A DNA stretch of 64,000 nucleotides from Lachnospiraceae bacterium (GTDB lineage: Bacteria > Bacillota > Clostridia > Lachnospirales > Lachnospiraceae). The DNA lies in the NCBI GenBank assembly GCA_029224965.1, contig JAQXVO010000030.1, positions 62,001 to 126,000 on the forward strand. Reading direction: 5' to 3'. Shown piece by piece: positions 26,928-35,303 of this stretch. The notes below the pieces were generated by a model. That model was not told the DNA's origin. It searched no databases and saw only the letters and a list, made by a program, of their open reading frames with translations. Both the position numbers and the translations under genes were made by a program. Every line of letters starts with the position of its first letter. The stretch's first letter is position 1.

Positions 26928-29057
26928 ATGACAGAGAAACATGGAAATCTTTCAATTACCAGTGAAAATATCTTCCCGGTCATCAAGAAATGGCTGTATT
27001 CGGATCATGATATTTTCCTTCGTGAGCTGATCAGTAACGCCTGTGATGCCATTACAAAGCTGAAAAAGCTCAATGTCATGGGCGAGTTTGACCTGCCGGA
27101 GGGCTATAAGCCCAAGGTTGTCGTTGAGGTCGATCCCGAGAAGAAGACCCTGAAGGTTATCGATAACGGTATCGGTATGACCGCAGAGGAAGTCGACAAG
27201 TACATTAATCAGATCGCCTTCTCCGGTGCAACTGACTTCCTGAACAAGTTCAAGGACAAGGACGACAAGGACCAGATCATCGGTCACTTCGGACTTGGTT
27301 TCTATTCCGCCTTCATGGTAGCCGATCAGGTTCACATCGATTCCCTCTCCTATCAGCCGGGTGCCGTCCCGGTTCACTGGGAATGCGACGGCGGTACTGA
27401 TTTCTCCATGCGGGATGGCGAGCGCGACAGCTTCGGTACCACCATTACCCTCTTTATTAACGAGGACTGCCTGGAATTCTGCAATGAATACCGGATCCGC
27501 GAGCTGATCAACAAGTACTGCGCTTTTATGCCGACCGAGATCTATCTCAAGGTTGCCAATGCCGAGCCGGAATATGAAGAGATCAAGCCCGAGGACAAGA
27601 AGGACACGGATACCGTCATTGAGACCGTCCATCATGAGGCAAGAACCCACGAGAAGACAAACGACGACGGAAGCAAGGAAACCGTTGAAGACGAGCCGGC
27701 TCACGATATGTTGAAGATCGTTAAGCGTCCGGTTCCCCTCAATGATATTCACCCTCTCTGGACCAAGACTCCGAGCGAGTGCACCGATGAGGAATACAAG
27801 GACTTCTATCGGAAGGTATTCAATGACTATAGAGAGCCCCTCTTCTGGATCCATCTGAATATGGACTATCCTTTCAACCTGAAGGGTATCCTCTACTTCC
27901 CGAAGATCAACAGCGAGTACGACTCCATCGAGGGAACCATCAAGCTTTATAACAACCAGGTCTTCGTAGCAGATAATATCAAGGAAGTCATTCCGGAATT
28001 TCTCATGCTTCTGAAAGGTGTCATCGACTGCCCGGATCTGCCTTTGAATGTCTCCCGTTCCGCTCTGCAGAACGACGGCTTCGTAAAGAAGATCTCCGAT
28101 TACATCACCAAGAAGGTTGCCGACAAGCTGATCGGCCTCTGCAAGACCGACAAGGAAAACTATGAGAAATACTGGGACGACATCAGCCCCTTCATCAAGT
28201 ACGGCTGCCTCAAGGATGAAAAGTTCTGCGACAAGATGAATGATTATATCCTCTTCAAGGATATCAATGATAAATATGTCACCCTTCCGGAGCTTCTGAA
28301 GAAGGACGAGAAGAAGGAAGAGGATGCCAAGGATACGGATTCCAAGGATGAAACAAAAACCGATGAGACATCTGACAGCAAGACCGAGGAAGCAAAGACC
28401 GACGGAAAGGCTGAGGATAAGAAGGATGACTCTGCCGAAGAGGATAAGGACAAGCGGAAGCCCATCTACTATGTCACCGACGTAAAGCAGCAGGGCCAGT
28501 ACATTAACCTCTTCAAGGAGCAGAACATGAACGCTGTCATCCTTGACCGTGTCATCGATACCTCCTTCATCACCCAGCTCGAATCCCGGAATCCGGATTA
28601 TAAATTTCTCCGAATCGATGCCGATCTGACCGATTCCCTGAAGGAAGATGTCGATCCCGAGTCTCTGAAGGATGATCTCGACGCCCTGACCAAGCTCTTC
28701 CGCAAGGATCTGAACAATGACAAGCTGAAGGTCAATGTCGAGAAGCTTAAAAACAAGGATACCGCAGCAGTCCTCAACATCTCCGAGGAATCCCGCCGCA
28801 TGCAGGATATGATGAAGATGTACAATGTCGGCGGCGGCATGGATCCCAACATGTTCCCTAAGGATGAGACCCTGGTATTAAATGTAAACCATCCTCTGGT
28901 CTCCTACCTTCTGAAGAATCCGGAGAGCGAAAATGCAGAAGACTTCTGTAAGCAGATCTACGATCTGGCCAAGCTTGCCAACGAGCCTCTGGAACCTGCA
29001 GAAATGGCAGAATTCATCAAGAGATCCAATAAGATCATGCTGGAGCTGTCCAAGTAA
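26928..29057 (+). CDS. htpG: HtpG, Hsp90-family chaperone with charged inserts
   Basis: 709 aa, longer than the usual 620-640. GHKL ATPase motifs are intact: ELISNACDA (33-41), DNGIGM (79-84), GHFGLGFYSAFM (119-130) and GTTITLF (170-176). Two extra stretches account for the length: a Glu/Lys/Asp-rich segment at about 213-262, at the N-middle domain junction where eukaryotic Hsp90 has its charged linker, and a very acidic Lys/Asp/Glu/Thr insert at about 459-511. The chaperone is cytosolic and ATP-driven. CIRCE and a strong promoter lie upstream, a terminator downstream. Confidence 0.97.
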   Translation: MTEKHGNLSITSENIFPVIKKWLYSDHDIFLRELISNACDAITKLKKLNVMGEFDLPEGYKPKVVVEVDPEKKTLKVIDNGIGMTAEEVDKYINQIAFSGATDFLNKFKDKDDKDQIIGHFGLGFYSAFMVADQVHIDSLSYQPGAVPVHWECDGGTDFSMRDGERDSFGTTITLFINEDCLEFCNEYRIRELINKYCAFMPTEIYLKVANAEPEYEEIKPEDKKDTDTVIETVHHEARTHEKTNDDGSKETVEDEPAHDMLKIVKRPVPLNDIHPLWTKTPSECTDEEYKDFYRKVFNDYREPLFWIHLNMDYPFNLKGILYFPKINSEYDSIEGTIKLYNNQVFVADNIKEVIPEFLMLLKGVIDCPDLPLNVSRSALQNDGFVKKISDYITKKVADKLIGLCKTDKENYEKYWDDISPFIKYGCLKDEKFCDKMNDYILFKDINDKYVTLPELLKKDEKKEEDAKDTDSKDETKTDETSDSKTEEAKTDGKAEDKKDDSAEEDKDKRKPIYYVTDVKQQGQYINLFKEQNMNAVILDRVIDTSFITQLESRNPDYKFLRIDADLTDSLKEDVDPESLKDDLDALTKLFRKDLNNDKLKVNVEKLKNKDTAAVLNISEESRRMQDMMKMYNVGGGMDPNMFPKDETLVLNVNHPLVSYLLKNPESENAEDFCKQIYDLAKLANEPLEPAEMAEFIKRSNKIMLELSK

Positions 29058-29113
29058 AATGGATCTTTTGAAGCAGTAAGAAATAAAATAAAGTACAGCT
29101 GCAGATGCAGAAC

Positions 29114-29147
29114 CCCCGGTCAGGAAGCTTCCTGGCCGGGGATTTTT
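29114..29147 (+). terminator. Rho-independent terminator of htpG
   Basis: CCCCGGTCAGGAAG pairs with CTTCCTGGCCGGGG (29114-29141, one G-T pair, no unpaired loop as drawn), followed by ATTTTT. Confidence 0.9.
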
Positions 29148-29227
29148 ATACAACAAATGAATACATTCCTATGGCAAGCCTGAAATATTGACTGCGGAGC
29201 ACCTTGCCGAATCATTTACAGTAAGGT

Positions 29228-29259
29228 AAAAAAAGGCGGCACCCGGATCGGGTGCCGCC
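29228..29259 (-). terminator. Rho-independent terminator of the DUF6465 gene
   Basis: On the minus strand GGCGGCACCCG pairs with CGGGTGCCGCC (29259-29235) and is followed by seven T. Confidence 0.93.
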
Positions 29260-29291
29260 AATATCCGTTACAGCATTTAAACTCTGATCAA

Positions 29292-29804
29292 TCAGAGATC
29301 AATCTTACCAGCATAGGTATCATTTGCAACATAGTAAGCTGCATTGTCTTCCGGCTTGATGTAGACACGGATATCCTTCAGAGCCTTGTTCTTGTTCTCG
29401 GACTTGTAAGCGTCCTTTGCACGGGCGATGATATCTTCTACAGTGAAGTCACGTCCCTGGAACTGAACGATAGCTGTGGTCTTAACCTCAGCCTTCTTTG
29501 CAGCTGCTGCGGTCTTGGCCTTGTCTGCTGCCTTGCTTACAGTCTTCTTAGCTGCTGCAACAGTAGCCTTTGCCTTCTGAGCTGCTGCCTTGGTCTTGGT
29601 CTCTGTTTCCTTCTTAGCCTCTGCGGCCTTGGTCTCGGTTTCCTTCTTGACTTCAGCGGTCTTGGCTGCAGTTTCCTTCTTTACTTCTGCTGCCTTATCA
29701 GCAACTTCTTCCGTGGCCTTCTTAACAGCCTGCTCAGCCTTTGCGGCTTCCTTCTTCAGATTAGCTGCGAACTCTTCACGTGTCGGTTTTTTCTTTGTTG
29801 CCAT
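29292..29804 (-). CDS. DUF6465 family protein with histone-H1-like Ala/Lys-rich N-terminal half
   Basis: 170 aa. Residues 10-110 are nearly all Ala, Lys, Glu and Thr in imperfect repeats (AEVKKETAAKT, AEVKKETETKA, AEAKKETETKT), predicted as a long basic helix or disordered tail. The last about 65 residues (VQFQGRDFTVEDIIARAKDAY, DIRVYIKPEDNAAYYVAND) form the compact DUF6465 domain. The tail resembles bacterial H1-like nucleoid proteins, so DNA or polymer binding is possible but unproven. It is monocistronic with a strong terminator; TTGAAT-17-TAGATT upstream is a possible promoter. Confidence 0.8.
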   Translation of the reverse strand: MATKKKPTREEFAANLKKEAAKAEQAVKKATEEVADKAAEVKKETAAKTAEVKKETETKAAEAKKETETKTKAAAQKAKATVAAAKKTVSKAADKAKTAAAAKKAEVKTTAIVQFQGRDFTVEDIIARAKDAYKSENKNKALKDIRVYIKPEDNAAYYVANDTYAGKIDL

Positions 29805-29880
29805 AACTTTACTCTCCTTTTTACTAAAAATCTATTTCTATTCGTAATAAAATTCAAGTATATTAATATTATAACTATTC

Positions 29881-30942
29881 TTAAGATTTCTTCCTATTGT
29901 AAGAATTACAGATAATACAGTGCGGAAAATCACAAAAACTGGTTAATATGCTTGAAGTAAAGGAAAGATAATTATTCAGAATGTCGAAGAATCCGGAGGA
30001 GGAAAGCTTCTTTCCCCTTGGAATCTCGACAGAATTCCAGACCCTTTTGTTGAGCTCGGAATATTCGTTCCGGTCCAGCTTTTCGATGATCGAAGCCATG
30101 GCCCTGGTCTGGCGTTCGCTGACAATCTTCTCTTTGTTCCGGGTGGAAAGCTCTTCATTGTACTTGGACAGGCATTTGAGAAAATACCACTTGCCATTGG
30201 CCTCGACCTCCGCGGTCTCATCATTCTCCATCTGGAAGGCCTTTTTCTCAACGGCAGCTGGATAATCGCCCCGCTTCATTTCGACCTTGAAGGACTTGCC
30301 TTGATTGTACTGGGAGAGGATCTCAAACTGAGACCCGGTGGAAAGGCTGTTTCGAACAGTCTCGGCACTGTCCTTGTCTGTCACCAGAATCACTTCCATA
30401 TCGAGAACCCGGGCCTCATCCTCGCTGACCTCGTCATCGACATGGCTCATAAGACCGGTATAGACCTTCTCGGCCAGGGCCAGTCTTCCGTAGATGCCCT
30501 CCAGATCCTTCTGATCGGTCTTGAGATAAGCCTTCTCTTCCCTGGAAAGAGACTTGTAATAGGCCTCGGCCGCCTGGCTGACCCGGCCCTCTTCCTGGCT
30601 GTCCAGGCTGATCTTCTGCTCTCTGGCATAGAGGTTCAGGGCATAGACATAGGACATCTGGGACAGAGCCTCATATTTCAGATGCTCATCCAGACGGTCC
30701 GAATCGAAGGAGGAGTCGATCAGATTCTCTGAGCCCAGATTTCCGTACAGGTTCTTGTCAGTTAAGAGATAGACCCGTGCCTCCTTCTGACTGCAGGCCA
30801 GATTTCCGATGCAAAAGACATTGGTCAGACCCGGCCCGGTCGAAAAGTAGACCCTTCTCCCAAAAAAAGAACAGCCCGAGAGACCGGCTGCAGTAATAAG
30901 AGCCAGTCCCAGTGCTGTCAGCCTTTTTAAAGACTTTCGCAT
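29881..30942 (-). CDS. Lipoprotein, SurA/PrsA-like foldase candidate
   Basis: 353 aa. The signal peptide ends in a lipobox (AAGLSGC, Cys24), so the mature protein is anchored outside the membrane. A helical SurA_N-like region (about 55-175) is followed by a region with the parvulin pattern (VILVTDKDSAETVRNSLSTG, FQMENDETAEVEANGKWYF). The enzymatic residues of parvulin are not clear, so it may be a chaperone only. The C terminus, with FCDFPHCIICNSYNRKKS, is unusual and may be a readthrough-like extension. It lies three bases downstream of the 88-aa acidic gene, at the end of the addB-addA run. Confidence 0.75.
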   Translation of the reverse strand: MRKSLKRLTALGLALITAAGLSGCSFFGRRVYFSTGPGLTNVFCIGNLACSQKEARVYLLTDKNLYGNLGSENLIDSSFDSDRLDEHLKYEALSQMSYVYALNLYAREQKISLDSQEEGRVSQAAEAYYKSLSREEKAYLKTDQKDLEGIYGRLALAEKVYTGLMSHVDDEVSEDEARVLDMEVILVTDKDSAETVRNSLSTGSQFEILSQYNQGKSFKVEMKRGDYPAAVEKKAFQMENDETAEVEANGKWYFLKCLSKYNEELSTRNKEKIVSERQTRAMASIIEKLDRNEYSELNKRVWNSVEIPRGKKLSSSGFFDILNNYLSFTSSILTSFCDFPHCIICNSYNRKKS

Positions 30943-30945
30943 ATC

Positions 30946-31212
30946 TCACCCCTCTACGACAAGATAGCGGCCGTCTTCCAGGGCAAAGACCTCCGGTGAA
31001 TCCAGGAGATCCTCCATGCTCATGCCATCAGTGTCCATGCTGTCAGAGAGATATTCGATCACATCCTCCTTACTGTCACAGACAACGGCCAGACAGTCCT
31101 CCAGAAAGGCCTCTGCCTCTTCCGGACTGTCTGCTACGGGTTCCGGGAACAGCTGATCCTGATTATCCAGAAAGGTCTGTAATACATCCTCATCATATTC
31201 GTTGCTGGTCAT
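30946..31212 (-). CDS. Small acidic conserved protein (often annotated glyoxalase in Lachnospiraceae)
   Basis: 88 aa, strongly acidic, pattern EYDEDVLQTFLDNQDQLF and EVFALEDGRYLVVEG. Homologues in Lachnospiraceae carry the label glyoxalase, but it lacks a full vicinal-oxygen-chelate fold and metal ligands, so I would not assign that activity. Start: ATG 31212, with GAGGAG seven bases upstream; the ATG-like codon at 31251 is rejected. Its position between addA and a lipoprotein gene gives no functional clue. Confidence 0.75.
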   Translation of the reverse strand: MTSNEYDEDVLQTFLDNQDQLFPEPVADSPEEAEAFLEDCLAVVCDSKEDVIEYLSDSMDTDGMSMEDLLDSPEVFALEDGRYLVVEG

Positions 31213-31337
31213 AACGATCTCCTCTTTGATTCTGTAAATCCAATGGCTCATCGCAAACTCTGCGATTCTGATCTCAGATATCTGATCTATTTTTTCTGAT
31301 TCCAGATTCAGGATACCTGATTTCTGATATCAATATA

Positions 31338-34300
31338 TTACAAATAAAATGGGACCTCAACCTGAAGATAAAGAGAATACAGGCAGGCCTCCCGAATCTT
31401 TCTGTGAGAGGCTTTGGTAAGAGCCAGGGCATACCATTCCAGCTGCCTCCGGTAGCGGCCCAGAAGCTCCTCTCCATCCCGGACACGGTCAGTCTTGTAA
31501 TCCACAAGGACGATCTCGTCTCCCTCTAAGAACCATGCATCGATGGTCCCCTGAATCATGACCAGCCGGTCAGGGTCTTCTGCAGTTTTCTCAGAGTCTG
31601 TCAGCTGATCTGCATCCGTCTTGTCTGCCTCTGTATCCGGCTTCTGTTCATCCGGCTTCCCGTCCTCCGGGCCAGACAGCTGATCGGCTGCCTTATCATT
31701 CTCCGGAACAGGCAGAAGCTCTGCCGGCCGGTCCAGATAGGCCGGATCCACGCCCAGTACGAAAGGCGACTCCCGATGAAGAGCCCCTGCTCTCGCAGCC
31801 TTATGCATGCGCTCTGCCAGGTCGGATGAAAGGAAGGAAAGGATCCCCTTCTCATTGATCAGATCCGATTCCTCCTCTGTCAGAAGGCCATCGGAAAGCA
31901 TTTCTTCCTTGTCCTTCCGGATCTCTTCCAGATCCTTTGGACGCTCTCTGGTGAAATCATAAAGCTCCAGGAAACGGTGCATGGCGGTACCGCGGAGAGT
32001 TCCCGTCGGAGCACTTATATCAGATCCGAAGGCTTCCCAGGAATCCTCCTCAAAGTCTTCCCGTTTTCCTTCCCTATCTGCAGATCCGTTCTCGAGTCTA
32101 TCTCCGGCTTCTTTCTGATTTTCAGCATCTGTTTCGACAGACTTCCCCTTCTGATCTTCTTCGTCCGATCGGTCTATATTAGCCAGAAGGAAATCCGCCG
32201 GCTGGCCGGGCTCCTCCTCACTCTCCATCCGGTCCTTAAGCTCCTCCATGGCCCGGTGCTTGAGTTCGCTGACCGAGTAGATCATTTTCAGTCCGTCCCT
32301 CTGGTCCTTTGGATAAATATAGGCCATGCGGTCCTGAATGTATTCGGCCAGACTCTGATCCGCCCTGTGGAAAAGGTCATTCAGAGCAGCCTTGTCGTCC
32401 TCATTTTCGTCGCTTTCTTCCTTACTTAACTGAACCAGGTTGTCTGCCTTGAAATCGTCGACCTTGTACCTGCTTCCATAGGCGGACAGGGCCATGCAGA
32501 TCCAGTCCAGATAGGATCTGGCCTTGATGACCTCGTAGGAGCTGATCCTGCGGTCTCCCGGCAGATGCAGATCCTTTTCCTCATCGGAAGACATGCCGGT
32601 GATGATCAGCTTTTCTTTGGCCCGGGTCATGGCGACATAGAGGATCCGGAGCTCCTCTCCCATGGCCTCGGCCTGGATCAGATAGGAAAGTGCATCCTTA
32701 TAGAGATAGGACTTCTTTCTCCGGTATTTCCCGTGAATATAGGTCAGAGCCATGCCCTCGGAAGGATGCTGAATCATGGTATCCGCAGAATCCTTCTTGT
32801 TAATGGAATTTCCAGCCGCCGACAGGAAAACAATCGGAAATTCCAGGCCCTTACTGTTATGGATGGTCATAATGGAGACCGTATCCGAGCTGCTGCCCCC
32901 ATCTGGTGCGGAAACGGAAAGATTATATTTCTTCATCTTCCGGATATACTGCATGAAGGAAAATACACTGTAACCGGCGCCGTTTTCGAAATTGACCGCC
33001 AGATCGACCAGCTTCTCCAGATTGGCCTTCCGCTTGTCACCGCCGGGCAGGGAGTTGGAATAGTCGAGGAAGCCAGTCTCATCGAGAATCTGCTGGATCA
33101 GATCGAAGAGGGGTGCGCGTTCAGCTTCTTTCCTGTACTTTTCCAGCATGTTATAGAAGCGAAGAATGGGATCTTCGTCAACGTCTGTTTGATCAGCCTC
33201 TGAATCGGCATTTCCAATCTCTGCTGTCTTTGCGTCTTCCTGCTCCGCTTTCAGATCTTTTGCATAGTTGATCACCGCTTCCGCAAAGGTCAGATTGCCA
33301 TACTTCTCCCGGACCTCTGCCATCCGGTCATCCGAGACATGGAACATAGCCGAATGCAGGACTGCTGCCATGGGAATGTCCTGAAGGGGATTGTCGATCA
33401 GGGTCAGGAAGGACAGAAGGACATCGACCTCCGGGGCATCGAAATAGCTGGTCTCTGTCATGAGCCGGGCCGGAATGGCGTAAGCTTTCAGGGTCTCCAG
33501 AATCTTCTCCGGGAAGCTTCCCTTCTTTCGAAGAAGAATGGCGATATCACCGGGGCGGACAGCCCGAAGATCTCCGGATTCGGAATCCGTGACCCTTCCT
33601 TCTTTCAGAAGCCTGGAAATCCTGCTGGCAATCATCAGGGCCTCAAACTCTTCCTTGTCCTGGATGTCCGGATTCTTCATCGGGAATTCCTTCTCCCGGC
33701 CGACTATGATCTCAGGCCGAAAAAGAGACTTCCCATCCGGAGTTTTTCCTCCCTCGGGATACCAGACAGCTCCGTAATTCAGTAAAGCCTTTCCCTCATA
33801 GCTGACCCCTCCGACGTCCTCGGACATAAGGCGGGAAAAGACATCATTGGTAATCTCGAGAACCTCCCTCCGGCTTCGGAAATTCTTCGTAAGATCAATC
33901 CGAACCTGGGGACTTTCCAGATCTTCGCTGAAGGCCTTATATTTCCCCATGAAAATCTCGGGCCGGGCCTGACGGAAGCGATAGATCGACTGCTTGACAT
34001 CGCCGACCATGAAATAGTTATGCTGACCTGTAGAGGCCCGGGAAATACTGGACAGAAGAAGCTCCTGAACCTCATTCGAATCCTGGTACTCATCAATCAT
34101 GACCTCTGCGTACTGCTTCTGGAATTCCAGAGCGGCGGGCTTGGGGCTTCCGTCCCGGTTGACGAGAATCTCCAGAGCATAGTGCTCCATGTCCGAAAAG
34201 TCCATGATGTGGTTCTGCTGCTTGGCTGCCATGAAGGCCTGGTGATACTCAATGGTGAGATCCACAAGCTTCTGAATCACGGGATTCATGTCGCTGAGAA

Positions 34301-35300
34301 CATCTATAAGGTCGGAAAATGTATCTCCGCCGAGCTTTTTCTGCAAACCGGTCACGGCATCCTTATATTTCTTCCGTACGGCCTTCAGGCCCTCATACTG
34401 GTCCGGATCAAAGCCGCCCTTATCCTTCAATGGCGTGGCCAGTCTCGGGAATTTGACTTTCGAAAGATCCTGAAGGAATGTCTTTATGTCCCTATCCTGA
34501 TAGAGATCTTCCAGAAGCGCCTGATCCTTCCGCAGGGTTCCGACCGTCCCCTGATAGGCATCCCCTTTCTGAAATTCCTCTGCCAGATCTCCGGCAGACA
34601 GGGCAGTCCACTGGATCAGGCTTTGAAGCAGATGGAAATATTTCTGAAACCAGGACTGATGATAAAGATCCTCCTCCTTCCGAACCTCATAGGGACGGGG
34701 CAGCGTTTTCAGCCAGTCCTCGGGCCAGGGGAAACTCAGGGCGCTCTGATATAAATCCTTTACCAGGTCCATAACAGCCTGGTCGTTATTTCTCTTCCCG
34801 TAACGGCGGATCAGCTTCAGGAAATCTTCATCCTTCTTTCCGTCCTTCTCCTCATAATGGGAAGCGAAGACCTGATCCATGACCTCCTGGCTCAGAAGCT
34901 GGACCTCGGTCTGATCCGCTGTCCGAAAGGAGGGATCCAGGCCGATTTCATCGAAGTGATTCCGGATAATATAAGAGCAGAAGCTGTCGATGGTCGTAAT
35001 CTTGGCATGACCGGTCAGGGTCCGCTGGCGTCTCAGATGGAGATTGTCCGGGTCCTTTGCCGAAGCATCCTCGATGGCTTCCCGGATTCTCTGCTTCATC
35101 TCGCCGGCGGCCGCCTTGGTAAAGGTGACGACCAGAAGCCGGTCCACATCGATGGGATGGTCCTTCGACAGGATCTTTCGAATGATCCGCTCGACCAGAA
35201 CGGCGGTCTTTCCGGAGCCTGCGGCGGCAGAAACCAGGAGATCCCTGCCGCCGATCTTTATCACAAGCTCCTGTTCTTCTGTCCATTTCTTCTCACTCAT
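31338..35300 (-). CDS. addA: AddA, ATP-dependent helicase/nuclease subunit A
   Basis: 1320 aa. UvrD-like helicase with Walker A AAAGSGKT (25-32), VMIDEYQDSNEVQE, GDVKQSIYRFRQARP, NSKGLEFPIVFLS and YVAMTRAKEKL. A C-terminal RecB-type nuclease carries VLVDYKTDRV and QLEWYALAL. With AddB it resects double-strand breaks and generates 3' ends at Chi for RecA. Two hydrophilic acidic inserts (about 1080-1130 and 1225-1280) lengthen it relative to Bacillus AddA. The start lies four bases from the addB stop. Confidence 0.97.
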   Translation of the reverse strand: MSEKKWTEEQELVIKIGGRDLLVSAAAGSGKTAVLVERIIRKILSKDHPIDVDRLLVVTFTKAAAGEMKQRIREAIEDASAKDPDNLHLRRQRTLTGHAKITTIDSFCSYIIRNHFDEIGLDPSFRTADQTEVQLLSQEVMDQVFASHYEEKDGKKDEDFLKLIRRYGKRNNDQAVMDLVKDLYQSALSFPWPEDWLKTLPRPYEVRKEEDLYHQSWFQKYFHLLQSLIQWTALSAGDLAEEFQKGDAYQGTVGTLRKDQALLEDLYQDRDIKTFLQDLSKVKFPRLATPLKDKGGFDPDQYEGLKAVRKKYKDAVTGLQKKLGGDTFSDLIDVLSDMNPVIQKLVDLTIEYHQAFMAAKQQNHIMDFSDMEHYALEILVNRDGSPKPAALEFQKQYAEVMIDEYQDSNEVQELLLSSISRASTGQHNYFMVGDVKQSIYRFRQARPEIFMGKYKAFSEDLESPQVRIDLTKNFRSRREVLEITNDVFSRLMSEDVGGVSYEGKALLNYGAVWYPEGGKTPDGKSLFRPEIIVGREKEFPMKNPDIQDKEEFEALMIASRISRLLKEGRVTDSESGDLRAVRPGDIAILLRKKGSFPEKILETLKAYAIPARLMTETSYFDAPEVDVLLSFLTLIDNPLQDIPMAAVLHSAMFHVSDDRMAEVREKYGNLTFAEAVINYAKDLKAEQEDAKTAEIGNADSEADQTDVDEDPILRFYNMLEKYRKEAERAPLFDLIQQILDETGFLDYSNSLPGGDKRKANLEKLVDLAVNFENGAGYSVFSFMQYIRKMKKYNLSVSAPDGGSSSDTVSIMTIHNSKGLEFPIVFLSAAGNSINKKDSADTMIQHPSEGMALTYIHGKYRRKKSYLYKDALSYLIQAEAMGEELRILYVAMTRAKEKLIITGMSSDEEKDLHLPGDRRISSYEVIKARSYLDWICMALSAYGSRYKVDDFKADNLVQLSKEESDENEDDKAALNDLFHRADQSLAEYIQDRMAYIYPKDQRDGLKMIYSVSELKHRAMEELKDRMESEEEPGQPADFLLANIDRSDEEDQKGKSVETDAENQKEAGDRLENGSADREGKREDFEEDSWEAFGSDISAPTGTLRGTAMHRFLELYDFTRERPKDLEEIRKDKEEMLSDGLLTEEESDLINEKGILSFLSSDLAERMHKAARAGALHRESPFVLGVDPAYLDRPAELLPVPENDKAADQLSGPEDGKPDEQKPDTEADKTDADQLTDSEKTAEDPDRLVMIQGTIDAWFLEGDEIVLVDYKTDRVRDGEELLGRYRRQLEWYALALTKASHRKIREACLYSLYLQVEVPFYL

Positions 35301-35303
35301 TGC

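Noticed and set aside
31213-31337. Repeated CTGAT words between addA and the 88-aa gene
   Set aside because: Short AT-rich low-complexity spacer; no consistent unit or stem.
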